64,000 nucleotides of DNA from Bacillus cereus G9842 (lineage in GTDB: Bacteria; Bacillota; Bacilli; Bacillales; Bacillaceae_G), in contig NC_011772.1 of the NCBI RefSeq assembly GCF_000021305.1, forward strand, positions 5,244,001-5,308,000. The letters run 5' to 3'. This document shows, in pieces, positions 37,144-46,503 of the stretch (position 1 is its first letter; every line of letters starts with the position of its first letter). Under the pieces are notes generated by a model, which saw nothing but the letters and a program-made list of their open reading frames with translations, was not told where the DNA came from and did no database searches. Both the position numbers and the translations under genes were made by a program.

Positions 37144-38049
37144 TTACAATATATAAGGGGTTTCTTGATACACGTAATAATTCAACCAATTAGAAAACAA
37201 TAAATTCCCATGACTCCTCCACCTAACAAGGGGCTTTTCATCTGGATTATTATGTTTAAAATAGTTTTTTGGCACATCAATATTTAATCCCTTGTCACGA
37301 TCTCGTTCGTATTCTTGCTTTAACGTATCACAACTATATTCACTATGCCCAAGGGCAAACACTTGCCTTCCTTCTTGCCCAATGACCAGGTGAACACCCG
37401 CTTCCTCAGAATTTGCTAATAATGTTAATTCTGTCACCTCTCTAATATCACTCTCTCGTACTTCTGTATGACGAGAATGGGGAGCAAAAAACAATTCATC
37501 AAACCCTTGTAACAATTTCACATGTTGCTCGCAAACTTCATGTTCAAATACACCGAACATTTTTTCCTTAAGAGGATACTTTGGAACACCATAATGATAA
37601 TACAAGCCAGCCTGTGCCCCCCAGCAAATATGGAGCGTAGATGTTACATTCGTTTTTGAATACTCCATAATACGTTTAAGCTCTTCCCAATAATCTACCT
37701 CTTCAAAAGAAAGAGTTTCAACTGGTGCTCCTGTTATAATGAGCCCGTCAAATTTTTCATTTTCAATATCACGAAATGTTTTATAAAAGCTCATTAAATG
37801 GTCCTGCGCTACATTGCGAGAGAAATGTGATTCCATATGAAGCAAATGAACATCTAATTGCAACGGTGTGTTGCCAATTAAACGAAGTAATTGCGCTTCT
37901 GTTTCTTGCTTTGTAGGCATTAAATTTAAGATAGCAATTTTCAATGCCCGAATATCTTGTGTTTCTGCTCGCTCCTTCGTCATTACAAATATATTTTCCT
38001 TCTGCAACACTTTGCGAGCTGGTAAATCTTTATCAATTATGATCGGCAT
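37144..38049 (-). CDS. metA: Homoserine O-acetyltransferase (MetA fold)
   Basis: Activates homoserine for methionine synthesis. The 301 residues have the MetA triad: Cys142 in HICWGAQ, His235 and Glu237 in GHSEY. Residue 111 is Glu (GAPVE), the substitution shown for the B. cereus enzyme to favour acetyl-CoA, whereas Gly there gives succinyl-CoA. The product is therefore predicted to be O-acetylhomoserine, matching the metY partner. It overlaps the end of metY by 17 bases and is under the same SAM riboswitch. Confidence 0.95.
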
Positions 38050-39331
38050 GTTCTTTGCCTCCGACTAGCGCCGCTTCTAAATCTGCAATAATATCAGAAA
38101 CATCTTCTATGCCAACAGATAAACGAATTAAATCTGATGTAACGCCAGCTAGACGCTGATCTTCAGCACTTAATTGTCTATGCGTTGTGCTAGCAGGATG
38201 TATAACGCAAGTTCGTGCATCCGCTACATGCGTTACAAGAGTTGCTAGTTTTACATTTGCGATAAATTCTTTCGCCGCTTCTAATCCGCCCTTAATGCCG
38301 AATGTTAAAACACCACTAGCACCTTTTTTCAAATACGTTTGTGCTAACGAGTAATTTTCATTGCTATCTAATCCAGGATAATTCACCCATTCAATACGTT
38401 CATGGTTAGCAAGCCACTTAGCAACTACGAGAGCATTTTCACTATGACGCTCCATTCTTAAATGCAGCGTTTCTAAGCCGATATTGCTAATATACGCATT
38501 GAATGGGCTCATACAGTTTCCGTAGTCCCTTAATAATTGAACACGCGCCTTCACAATATAAGCTGCTGCACCAAAATTTTGAACGTAACTTACGCCGTGA
38601 TAACTTGGATCCGGTTCAACAAGTTCAGGATATTTCCCATTTGTCCAATCGAAGTTCCCTCCGTCAATGACAATGCCGCCTAAAGAGCTTGCATGACCAT
38701 CAATATATTTCGTCGTAGAATGAACGATAATATTTGCTCCGTGCTCAAATGCTTGGCATAAATAAGGAGTTGCTAATGTATTATCCACGATAAAAGGCAC
38801 TTCTAACTCTTTCGCTGCATCTGAAAATTCTTTAAAATTCAAAACGTTCATCGCTGGATTTCCTAATGATTCTGCATAAATGAGCTTCGTCTTATCGTTA
38901 GCAAGTGCCGCAATTTCATCTGCCGTTAAATTGGGATTAAAGAACGTAACATCAATGCCAAGCTTACGTAAACTCACCCCAAATAAATTAAACGTTCCCC
39001 CGTAAACAGTTGAAGAGCAAAGTAAATGGTCTCCACTACTACAAATATTTAAAACTGCGAGCATAATAGCCGCTTGCCCAGAAGCCGTTGCAACAGCTCC
39101 TACCCCGCCTTCTAAATCTGATAACTTCTGCTCAAATGCAGCTAGAGTAGGGTTTCCAATACGCGTATAAATATATCCTTCTGCCTCTAAGTTAAATAGG
39201 GCTGCTAAATCATCCGAAGTATCGTATTTATACGTTGTACTTTGATAAAGTGGTAAAACACGTGGTTCACCATTCTTTGGCGTATAGCCACCTTGCACAC
39301 AAATCGTTCCTTTTCCCCATGATTCTCCCAT
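38033..39331 (-). CDS. metY: O-acetylhomoserine sulfhydrylase (aminocarboxypropyltransferase)
   Basis: PLP enzyme combining O-acetylhomoserine with sulfide (direct sulfhydrylation) to give homocysteine. The 432-residue protein belongs to the Cys/Met metabolism family. The PLP Lys208 is in [12 protein letters not shown], and [17 protein letters not shown] and the long C-terminal domain ending [12 protein letters not shown] match MetY. AAAGGAGAATGAGAG precedes the ATG. It is the first gene after the SAM riboswitch and overlaps metA. Confidence 0.95.
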
Positions 39332-39362
39332 CTCTCATTCTCCTTTCTTTTATACAAAATAA

Positions 39363-39401
39363 AAAACTGCCCCTTTCCTGAAAACAAGAAAGGAGCAGTT
39401 T
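39363..39401 (-). terminator. SAM-riboswitch-controlled terminator
   Basis: Minus strand AAACTGCTCCTTTC pairs with GAAAGGGGCAGTTT, followed by TTTTTATTTT. Position between aptamer and metY is the expected expression platform. Confidence 0.9.
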
Positions 39402-39425
39402 GAAAACACGCTCTAAAGGCTCTTT

Positions 39426-39526
39426 CTTATCTCTCAGGATTACTACCTGCAGGATTTGGCACAATTCCGTTATACGGCTGTTGCCAAGGTTTCATCGGGC
39501 CTGTCCCTCCACCTTTTCTTGATAAG
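39426..39526 (-). ncRNA. SAM-I riboswitch (S-box) aptamer
   Basis: On the minus strand the aptamer opens with P1 strand CTTATC (39526-39521), then AGAAAAGGTGGAGGGACAG, the conserved core GCCCGATGAAACC, GGCAACA, GTGCCAAATCCTGCAGG and closes with GATAAG (39431-39426). These are the S-box landmarks in order. High SAM should favour the downstream terminator and shut off metY-metA. Confidence 0.95.
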
Positions 39527-39711
39527 ACTATGCAATTACCGTTGATTTTATAGCAATAATTTCCTAATGTCAAACAGTTTTTTCTGAATGTTCTAAAATA
39601 AACATTAACAATTTCATATAAAGCAACAAAAGAAATATATTCCATACTAACTCGAAAAAGACCTTTAGAAAAAATGATTCATGTAAAATAAACCCCAATC
39701 ATCTATTTTCA
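39527..39711. other. AT-rich intergenic region upstream of the S-box
   Basis: Presumably holds the met operon promoter. I see no other gene or strong structure; a weak CodY-like AACATTCAGAAAAAA is too degenerate to call. Confidence 0.4.
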
Positions 39712-40407
39712 TTAAACAAACTGTTTTAATAGAGCGTATAATTCTTCAAAATTATGCACTTCATATGTCGGTATAATCCCACTATCATTTAATTTCCTTT
39801 CTGGATTAAACCAACAAGTATCAATTCCCGCTACATATCCACCTTTAATATCGGCACTTAATGAATCCCCAATAATCAGCCCTTCTTCAGGTGCAAAGTT
39901 AGGAATCCGTTCAAAAACATAATCAAAATACTCTTTCATCGGCTTTTGAAAACCTGTATCTTCCGAAACAAAAACATCTTTAAATAATGAATGTAACCCT
40001 GCATTACGCAAACGTTTATCTTGCGTCTTAGAAACACCATTTGTCACTATATACAACTCATACTCCCCTTGAATTTGATTTATAAATTCAAACGCACCTT
40101 GCATGAGTTGATTTCCTTCTTCTAAGTAGCTACGATAATTATTTTCGAATAATATACCGTCTACTTCTTCTCCATACTCTTTAAACAACATAGAGAATCG
40201 TTTATTTACAACTTCATTACGTGATAGTTCACCTTTTTCAAAAGCATTCCAAAGACCTTTATTTATTTTTTTATAACGAGCCCCTATCTCCTCTGTTAAA
40301 GGGATTCCCTTCTCTTCAAAAAGCACCTGTAAAGCTACTTTTTCAGCCTTTTGGAAATCTAATAATGTATCATCTACATCAAATAGCAATGTTTTATATT
40401 TTTTCAT
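39712..40407 (-). CDS. YjjG-family noncanonical pyrimidine nucleotidase (HAD-IA)
   Basis: HAD phosphatase of 231 residues. Motif I is LLFDVDDTLLDF (about 7-18), motif II TNGVSKTQ, motif III Lys in TGFQKPMKEYFDYVF and motif IV IIGDSLSADIKGG. The sequence matches YjjG-type 5'-nucleotidases, which dephosphorylate non-canonical pyrimidine nucleotides in E. coli. Substrate assignment here is by family. It has no operon partner: the Crp-family gene is divergent and metY lies beyond the riboswitch. Confidence 0.88.
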   Translation of the reverse strand: MKKYKTLLFDVDDTLLDFQKAEKVALQVLFEEKGIPLTEEIGARYKKINKGLWNAFEKGELSRNEVVNKRFSMLFKEYGEEVDGILFENNYRSYLEEGNQLMQGAFEFINQIQGEYELYIVTNGVSKTQDKRLRNAGLHSLFKDVFVSEDTGFQKPMKEYFDYVFERIPNFAPEEGLIIGDSLSADIKGGYVAGIDTCWFNPERKLNDSGIIPTYEVHNFEELYALLKQFV

Positions 40408-40514
40408 AAATTCATCACACTCTCTTTTCTACAAAAACAAATTTACATAAATCGTATCATTCCTTCTTGTAAAGATAATAGGAGATATCTCATACTATAA
40501 ATAGGGGTGAAAAT

Positions 40515-41186
40515 ATGAAAATCAGCAAAAATGAAGAAGAAATTTATCAATACATGCGAATCCATCAATTCCATACCCTATTTTCATTTCATGTCTTGCC
40601 ATATGTAGAGCTGCATTCTTTTCAAACGAAAGAGATGATATGTAGCGAAGGAAACGCCCTCCCTTATCTCTATTACTTAATTTCTGGGAAAGCAAAAATA
40701 TATATGAATCATAAAAACGGGAAAGTTTCATTAATTAATTTTATTCAAGCACCATCTTTTATCGGGGAATTAGGATTAATAGGAGTAGAAAATATCACCA
40801 AGTCCGTTGAAGTACTAGAAGATTGTGTTTGTTTAGCACTTCCTCTTAAAGATTGTCAGCAACTTTTATTACAAGATGCAACGTTTTTACAGCACTTATG
40901 CAAATTTATTGGAGAAAAGACAATTACTCGCACTGAAAATTACGCAAAAAACTATAGTTATCCTTTCGAAAATCGATTAGCTGCTTTTATTTTATTAACA
41001 GAACAAAATAATTGTTATATAGAAAAGCATACTGAGGCTGCAGAATACTTAAATGTCAGCTATCGTCATCTTTTATATGTATTAAACCAATTTTGCCAAC
41101 AAAATTATTTAAAAAAAGAAGGCCGAACATATTATATACAAGATCGAAATACATTAGAAAAGCTTGCTGACGAGCTGAAAATATAA
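40515..41186 (+). CDS. Crp/Fnr-family regulator, YeiL-like
   Basis: Transcriptional regulator of 223 residues with a cyclic-nucleotide-binding-like beta-barrel (about 25-130, ISGKAKIYM and FIGELGLIG) and a C-terminal winged HTH (about 165-210, AAEYLNVSYRHLLYVLNQFC). The barrel lacks the Arg-Ser cAMP pocket, and the N-terminus lacks the Fnr four-Cys motif, so the effector is unknown. GGGGTG precedes the ATG. It is divergent from the nucleotidase gene and ends with a strong terminator. Confidence 0.88.
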   Translation: MKISKNEEEIYQYMRIHQFHTLFSFHVLPYVELHSFQTKEMICSEGNALPYLYYLISGKAKIYMNHKNGKVSLINFIQAPSFIGELGLIGVENITKSVEVLEDCVCLALPLKDCQQLLLQDATFLQHLCKFIGEKTITRTENYAKNYSYPFENRLAAFILLTEQNNCYIEKHTEAAEYLNVSYRHLLYVLNQFCQQNYLKKEGRTYYIQDRNTLEKLADELKI

Positions 41187-41224
41187 AGAAACAGCATTAA
41201 CATAAACGTTAATGCTGTTTCTTT
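41185..41224 (+). terminator. Terminator after the Crp-family gene
   Basis: AAAGAAACAGCATTAAC and GTTAATGCTGTTTCTTT arms; long perfect stem, likely works in both directions. Confidence 0.92.
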
Positions 41225-41245
41225 GAGTGACGATTATAATTTAAA

Positions 41246-41872
41246 TTAAAATTTACTTGCTACTTTAGCTGCTTCTTCAAGACCTGCAGCAATGATTTCT
41301 TCTGCTTTATCTGGGAATTGGTTATGTCCTTCAATAACTACTGTTTCCATGTTTGTTGCACCGAAGAAGCCCATCATGCTTACTACATATTTAACAGCCA
41401 TTTCTACCTCAGCTGCTGGACCTTCTGAATATACGCCGCCGCGCGCGTTTAATAATGCAATCTTCTTATCTCCAATTAAACCAACTGGACCTTCTGGTGT
41501 ATATTTGAACGTTTTACCAGCACGGTTTAAATAATCAATATATGTGTGTAACACTGCTGGAATCGTTAAGTTCCATAATGGGAAGCCGAAAACAATTTTA
41601 TCAGCTTCTAGAAATTGATTTAAATACTTATCAGCAACTGCTACTGCTTTTGCCTCTTCTTCTGTTAAATCAAATCCTTTACCTGCCTTAAATGTACCAT
41701 TGATCATGTCTACACCTACATATGGTAATTCTTCTTTATATAAATCAAGTTCTACTACTGTATCATTTGGGTGTGCTTCTTTATAGTTCGCTAAAAATGC
41801 CTCATATAATTTTACACTAACTGCTTGTTCCGCTGGACGGTTGTTTGCTTTAACAAATAAAACTGTTGCCAT
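41246..41872 (-). CDS. azoR: FMN-dependent NADH-azoreductase
   Basis: Flavodoxin-fold quinone and azo reductase of 208 residues, two-electron reducing with FMN. The N-terminal phosphate-binding loop is VKANNRPAEQAVS, and FGFPLWNLTIPAVLHTYIDYLNRAGKTF (about 96-123) and LLNARGGVYSEG (about 142-153) are AzoR/AcpD hallmarks. Physiologically these protect against quinones and thiol stress. AGGAGG precedes the ATG. It is monocistronic by context. B. cereus-group genomes carry several paralogs, so the number is left off. Confidence 0.92.
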   Translation of the reverse strand: MATVLFVKANNRPAEQAVSVKLYEAFLANYKEAHPNDTVVELDLYKEELPYVGVDMINGTFKAGKGFDLTEEEAKAVAVADKYLNQFLEADKIVFGFPLWNLTIPAVLHTYIDYLNRAGKTFKYTPEGPVGLIGDKKIALLNARGGVYSEGPAAEVEMAVKYVVSMMGFFGATNMETVVIEGHNQFPDKAEEIIAAGLEEAAKVASKF

Positions 41873-42016
41873 TATTTCTTCCTCCTAGTACTCACTCTTA
41901 TGTTGTTATATGCTTTCAAAAAAGGTATCCCTTGTAATTGTTGTTTTGTTGCTTACAAACATATTTTATCTTTATATCAATACATTTTCGTCCTCACATA
42001 GACGTATTTTTCCATA

Positions 42017-42048
42017 AAAAAAGTCCACCTTCTAAAGGCGAACTAGGT
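42017..42048 (-). terminator. Terminator of the two-component system
   Basis: Minus strand AGTTCGCCTT pairs with AAGGTGGACT around TAGA, then seven T. Confidence 0.8.
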
Positions 42049-42063
42049 CTTACGACTTTTGTC

Positions 42064-42711
42064 TTATACAATTCCATTTTTCACTGCATATAACGCCGCT
42101 TGCGTGCGATCAGATAAATTCAACTTACTCAAAATACTACTTACATGAGCTTTTACCGTTTTTTCTGTAATAACTAAAACAGAAGCGATCTCTTTATTAC
42201 TCATCCCTTTCGCTAATAGCTGCAGCACTTCATTTTCTCTCGCCGTTAGCACATCCACTTGAATAGAAGGTTCTTCTTCCTTTTCTTCCACAGGTAGTGT
42301 TTGAGAGAGAAGAGTATTTGCTATATCCGGATGTAATTGAATATTACCTTTATATGCGCTTCGAATAGCTTCAACAAGCTGATCCGGTTCTACATCTTTT
42401 AAAATATACCCACTTGCCCCCGCCCTTAACGCTGGTAAAACATGCGCCTGATCAGAAAAGCTAGTTAATACAATTACTTTCACATTCGGATATTCTTTTT
42501 TGATGCACGCCGTCGCCTCGACACCATCCATTTCGGGCATATATAAATCCATTAATACAACATCTGGATTCGTCTCCCCTACTTTCACTAACGCTTCTTT
42601 CCCATTATTTGCTTCTCCAACTAACGTTAAATCTTCCTGTGTACTTAAGAAAAATGCTAATCCTTTTAAAACGACTGTATGATCATCGACTAACAATACT
42701 TTTATTTTCAC
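42064..42711 (-). CDS. NarL/LuxR-type response regulator
   Basis: DNA-binding response regulator of 215 residues. The receiver has the acidic pair Asp9-Asp10, phosphoacceptor Asp55 in VLMDLYMPEMDG and Lys105 (YILKD). The output domain is a LuxR HTH (about 148-212, LTARENEVLQLLAKGMSNKE onward). It starts 20 bases after the sensor kinase gene and must be its partner. It resembles B. subtilis YhcZ and S. aureus AirR. Targets are unknown; the azoreductase gene downstream is separated by a terminator. Confidence 0.92.
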   Translation of the reverse strand: MKIKVLLVDDHTVVLKGLAFFLSTQEDLTLVGEANNGKEALVKVGETNPDVVLMDLYMPEMDGVEATACIKKEYPNVKVIVLTSFSDQAHVLPALRAGASGYILKDVEPDQLVEAIRSAYKGNIQLHPDIANTLLSQTLPVEEKEEEPSIQVDVLTARENEVLQLLAKGMSNKEIASVLVITEKTVKAHVSSILSKLNLSDRTQAALYAVKNGIV

Positions 42712-42731
42712 AAACTTCCCTCATTTTCACA

Positions 42732-44282
42732 TCATAATGGTACATTTACTTTTACGCTCGTTCGCTTCTTACTACTTACAATTTTAATTGTTCCACCAAC
42801 TAATTCTACTCTTTCACGCATCGTAGTCATGCCGAGTGATTTCTTCTCTTTTATGTCCTTTTCTACAAAGCCGTTTCCTTGATCGAATATTTCTAATGAT
42901 ACATTCTTCTCTGTCACTTTGAAATAAATCGTTGATTCTCTGACATTCGCATGTTTACTTACGTTATTCAAAGCTTCTTGTCCAATTCTCCATAACGCTT
43001 CCTCTACTACACGCGGTAAATCACGAACACCTGTAACTTGTTCCCGAATTTTCAGTCCCAAGTTTTCACCGTACTGCTTTAAAGCTGGTAATAAACCTTT
43101 TTCTAATCCTGCCGGACGAAGCTGCCAAATTAATGTTCTCATTTCCTTTAAAGCTCCTTGCGCTAGTTCCCGCATCTCATGCAAAGATTGGTCAACCTTT
43201 TCATTTTGACCTTTTAAAACGGCCTCAGCCCCTTTTGTCATAAAGGTTAATGAAAATAATTTTTGCGAAACAGAATCATGTAAATCCCTTGCTAATCGGT
43301 TTCTTTCTTCCAGTCGTACGAGTTCACGGCGCTGTTCGTTTAACCTTAGATTCTCTATTATTAATGAAACGTGATTCGATAATGCTTGAATTATATCTAT
43401 TGTATTAACATCAAATTCTCCATTATTCAAACTAACACATAAAACACCAAATATATGATTTTGAATATGTATTGGCGTAGCAATAACAACTCCATTTACA
43501 CGTTTTAATAGAGCTAGCTCACCTTGTTCTAACGCCTTCTTTGCCGCTTCTTTTACATCCTCTTGTAACTCTTCCTGCCCATAAGAAGCTCGCAAAGATA
43601 ACTCTATTTCTTCCCTAATAAAAAACGCCACTTGATTCCACTGAAATACTTCACCTACGTGATTTACCACCTTTTCAGATAATACATTAAACTTATGAAT
43701 CGTTTTTAAAGCTTGAATAAACCGCTCCAATTTCACATAGTAATGTGCTCTTCGCTTTTCATTTTCATATAATTTTGTTCGCTTTAAAGCCGTCCCGATT
43801 TGGAAAGCAACTGATTGGAGCAATACTAATTCTTCTTCCGAAAAATGTGTTTTACCTGGGCTAGCTACATTTAAAACACCAAATTTCTCTCCTCCAGCCT
43901 TTAAAGGAACCGTAGCATGATGAAGAATTCCTTCTGTATCTCCCCAATTATATTCAATTGCATTATTAATTCTTTTACATTCAATAATATTAACGGCTCT
44001 CTCTAATTTCCCATCTACGAAGCCGCGTAAACACCAACACTCACCTTCACACATCGGGCGTTTATTTTCATATTTAAGTGCCTCTGGTAACTGGTAATCG
44101 ATCACCTTCGTATACTTCCCATTTTCATCCGCAAGAAAAATCCAGCCTGTCGTTAAACCTGTTACACTGAGCAATTTTTCTAGTACTGCTTGCAATACAT
44201 GATATGTATCATTTGATGTATTTAATGTTTCTGCAATTTCCTTTAATATAACTAATTCATTTGTACGATTATCTCGAAACAT
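42732..44282 (-). CDS. GAF-domain sensor histidine kinase (AirS/YhcY-like)
   Basis: Cytosolic sensor kinase of 516 residues without TM segments. Two GAF-like domains (about 8-160 and 195-310) are followed by a HisKA_3 helix with phosphoacceptor His335 in RNRLARDLHDSVSQ and an HATPase_c domain (about 420-515). The first GAF domain holds Cys78, Cys82, Cys84 and Cys102 in a CxxxCxC...C pattern. S. aureus AirS uses four GAF Cys to bind a redox-sensitive [2Fe-2S] cluster, so oxygen or redox sensing is a reasoned inference. AGGAGACTGAGT precedes the ATG. Confidence 0.9.
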   Translation of the reverse strand: MFRDNRTNELVILKEIAETLNTSNDTYHVLQAVLEKLLSVTGLTTGWIFLADENGKYTKVIDYQLPEALKYENKRPMCEGECWCLRGFVDGKLERAVNIIECKRINNAIEYNWGDTEGILHHATVPLKAGGEKFGVLNVASPGKTHFSEEELVLLQSVAFQIGTALKRTKLYENEKRRAHYYVKLERFIQALKTIHKFNVLSEKVVNHVGEVFQWNQVAFFIREEIELSLRASYGQEELQEDVKEAAKKALEQGELALLKRVNGVVIATPIHIQNHIFGVLCVSLNNGEFDVNTIDIIQALSNHVSLIIENLRLNEQRRELVRLEERNRLARDLHDSVSQKLFSLTFMTKGAEAVLKGQNEKVDQSLHEMRELAQGALKEMRTLIWQLRPAGLEKGLLPALKQYGENLGLKIREQVTGVRDLPRVVEEALWRIGQEALNNVSKHANVRESTIYFKVTEKNVSLEIFDQGNGFVEKDIKEKKSLGMTTMRERVELVGGTIKIVSSKKRTSVKVNVPL

Positions 44283-44416
44283 ACTCAGTCTCCTGCATAC
44301 AAGATTTTAAATAGCTCTTAAAATAAATCATCTACTTTTCACTTTGTACTTATTCGTAACATTGATATAATGGTGAAAACATAGTTTTCATTATATCACT
44401 TGAGGGGGCTTTCATA

Positions 44417-45241
44417 ATGACATTAAATAAAGCACTTACTATCGCTGGTTCTGACACAAGTGGCGGTGCTGGTATACAAGCAGATTTAAAAACATTCCAA
44501 GAACTTGGCGTATACGGAATGACATCTCTTACAACAATCGTAACGATGGATCCACATAACGGTTGGGCACATAACGTATTTCCAATCCCAGCTTCTACAT
44601 TAAAACCACAATTAGAAACAACAATTGAAGGTGTTGGCGTAGACGCTTTAAAAACAGGTATGCTTGGATCAGTAGAAATTATTGAAATGGTTGCAGAAAC
44701 AATCGAAAAGCACAATTTCAAAAATGTAGTAGTTGACCCTGTTATGGTATGTAAAGGTGCAGATGAAGCATTACATCCTGAAACGAACGATTGCTTACGT
44801 GACGTTCTTGTGCCAAAGGCATTAGTTGTAACACCAAACTTATTTGAAGCTTACCAATTAAGCGGTGTGAAAATTAATTCTCTTGAGGACATGAAAGAAG
44901 CAGCGAAGAAAATCCACGCTTTAGGTGCCAAATACGTACTAATTAAAGGTGGAAGCAAACTTGGTACGGAAACTGCAATCGACGTCCTATATGATGGAGA
45001 AACATTCGATCTTCTAGAATCAGAAAAAATCGATACAACCAATACACACGGTGCAGGTTGTACATATTCTGCTGCAATTACAGCAGAACTTGCAAAAGGA
45101 AAACCTGTGAAAGAAGCAGTAAAAACTGCTAAAGAATTCATCACAGCTGCTATTCGTTACTCATTCAAAATTAACGAATACGTAGGTCCAACTCACCATG
45201 GTGCATATCGTAAATTCGTTGTATCAAAAGAACTTGTCTAA
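44417..45241 (+). CDS. pdxK: Pyridoxine/pyridoxal kinase (ThiD-like fold)
   Basis: Ribokinase-superfamily kinase of 274 residues that phosphorylates vitamin B6 vitamers, with sequence closest to ThiD (HMP kinase). Motifs are ALTIAGSDTSGGAGIQADLKT at the start, VVDPVMVCKGADEAL and the anion-hole segment THGAGCTYSAAI with catalytic Cys (about 214). B. subtilis PdxK (YwdB) shares this fold and region. HMP-phosphate activity remains an alternative. GAGGGGGC precedes the ATG. Confidence 0.88.
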   Translation: MTLNKALTIAGSDTSGGAGIQADLKTFQELGVYGMTSLTTIVTMDPHNGWAHNVFPIPASTLKPQLETTIEGVGVDALKTGMLGSVEIIEMVAETIEKHNFKNVVVDPVMVCKGADEALHPETNDCLRDVLVPKALVVTPNLFEAYQLSGVKINSLEDMKEAAKKIHALGAKYVLIKGGSKLGTETAIDVLYDGETFDLLESEKIDTTNTHGAGCTYSAAITAELAKGKPVKEAVKTAKEFITAAIRYSFKINEYVGPTHHGAYRKFVVSKELV

Positions 45242-45250
45242 TATATAAAT

Positions 45251-45297
45251 AAAAACACTCACAAGGTTCATACATTGCCTCTGTGAGTGTTTTTTAT
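45251..45297. terminator. Bidirectional terminator between pdxK and GGDEF gene
   Basis: AAAAACACTCACA and TGTGAGTGTTTTT arms. Confidence 0.9.
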
Positions 45298-45326
45298 AAG
45301 CTTTATGTCTTCTGGTCATCTTATCT

Positions 45327-46385
45327 TTAAGATGCAGAGCTGACCTTATTTCTACCATTTCGTTTCGAGTAGTATAACGCATCATCCGCCGCTTGAATAA
45401 ATTGCTCTGATGACCCTTCATATTCTGAAACCCCTACCGAAACCGTAATTTTTATTTTTGTTCCATCTAACAATTGAAATGGGTGACTTTCAACAGCTAT
45501 ACAAATTTGCTCGCCCATACGAATTCCGTAAGCTAATCCCTTATTCGGTATCAAAAGCGCAAACTCCTCTCCACCCTTTCGAAAAGCCAAATCTGGAAAT
45601 TGTGAAGTTTCTCGTAAAATACATCCTACTTGTTTTAACACTTCGTCCCCTGCAGGATGCCCGTACGTATCATTTACATACTTAAAGTGGTCAATATCTA
45701 TAAGTAGTAAACAAAGCGAATCATTTTTCATGTTCTTATTACTAATATGACGATTCATCTCTAAATCAAACTGTCTTACGTTTCCTAGACCTGTCAATGC
45801 GTCTACCGTTGCGTATTGCTTCATCGTTTGGAATAACTCATTGGATTGTAAAACGTAATTTGCACTTATGAATGTTATGTAGCCTGTAATAATACTAGAA
45901 ATTAAATATAATCCTACTATGTTAATATCTTTAATTAACCATATATATAGTGAGGGGATTAGAATAGATAAAATATATGTATGTAACCATGCCCACTTTT
46001 CTCCTAGAGAGATATTTAGACGCGAAATAAAGATACTACCTACTCCTATCGCAATAATTGTATAAAAAGCTACTTGAGAAGCTAATGAATAATCCATAAA
46101 TAATAACCTAGTTACTAAAATCATACTAACAGCTATAGTACTCGCTATCGGGCCTCCAATTATAACAGCTAAAATAACAGCTAAGTAGCGCAAATCCAAT
46201 AGGATGGTACCAACATGAACACCGAAATACATTAGTAATATACCTAATATTCCAGTAAGAATACCTACTACACATTTCTGCCAAAGAGAAAACTCTTCTT
46301 TTAACGGCCTATCTCTTAAAAGCTGACCTCCAACAAAAATAAAGGAAAGAATAATTGTTGTATTTACAAATAAGTCCCTTAACAT
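45327..46385 (-). CDS. Membrane diguanylate cyclase (5TMR_LYT + GGDEF)
   Basis: Predicted c-di-GMP synthase of 352 residues. Five to six TM helices of the 5TM-LYT type (about 4-178) precede a GGDEF domain (about 193-350). The active-site motif is GGEEF (271-275), accepted as catalytic; the metal Asp in LLIDIDHFKYVND is present. The inhibitory I-site RxxD is replaced by QFPD (262-265), so product feedback through it should be lost. Layout resembles B. subtilis DgcK. Monocistronic, ending at the shared terminator. Confidence 0.9.
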   Translation of the reverse strand: MLRDLFVNTTIILSFIFVGGQLLRDRPLKEEFSLWQKCVVGILTGILGILLMYFGVHVGTILLDLRYLAVILAVIIGGPIASTIAVSMILVTRLLFMDYSLASQVAFYTIIAIGVGSIFISRLNISLGEKWAWLHTYILSILIPSLYIWLIKDINIVGLYLISSIITGYITFISANYVLQSNELFQTMKQYATVDALTGLGNVRQFDLEMNRHISNKNMKNDSLCLLLIDIDHFKYVNDTYGHPAGDEVLKQVGCILRETSQFPDLAFRKGGEEFALLIPNKGLAYGIRMGEQICIAVESHPFQLLDGTKIKITVSVGVSEYEGSSEQFIQAADDALYYSKRNGRNKVSSAS

Positions 46386-46478
46386 AAAATAATCTCCCTA
46401 CTTTTCCATCTATCCCCTTCCCCACTTTATTGTATACGAAATCCCTATAATTCCCAAAGTTTTTTGTTTATTTTTTGC

Positions 46479-46494
46479 TGTTCCACGTGAAACA
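46479..46494. promoter_or_regulatory. parS site (Spo0J/ParB binding)
   Basis: TGTTCCACGTGAAACA matches the Bacillus parS consensus TGTTNCACGTGAAACA at every fixed position. It is intergenic, embedded in a larger A/T-flanked palindrome (TTTTGCTG...CAGCAAAA). The window corresponds to the origin-proximal left arm, where B. subtilis clusters parS sites. Confidence 0.93.
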
Positions 46495-46503
46495 GCAAAA
46501 AAA

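Noticed and set aside
39580..39600. CodY-like box upstream of the S-box
   Set aside because: About four mismatches to the 15-base motif, no better than expected in AT-rich DNA.
39427..39645. 72-residue open frame upstream of metY
   Set aside because: It runs through the SAM riboswitch aptamer; the RNA motif fully explains the region.
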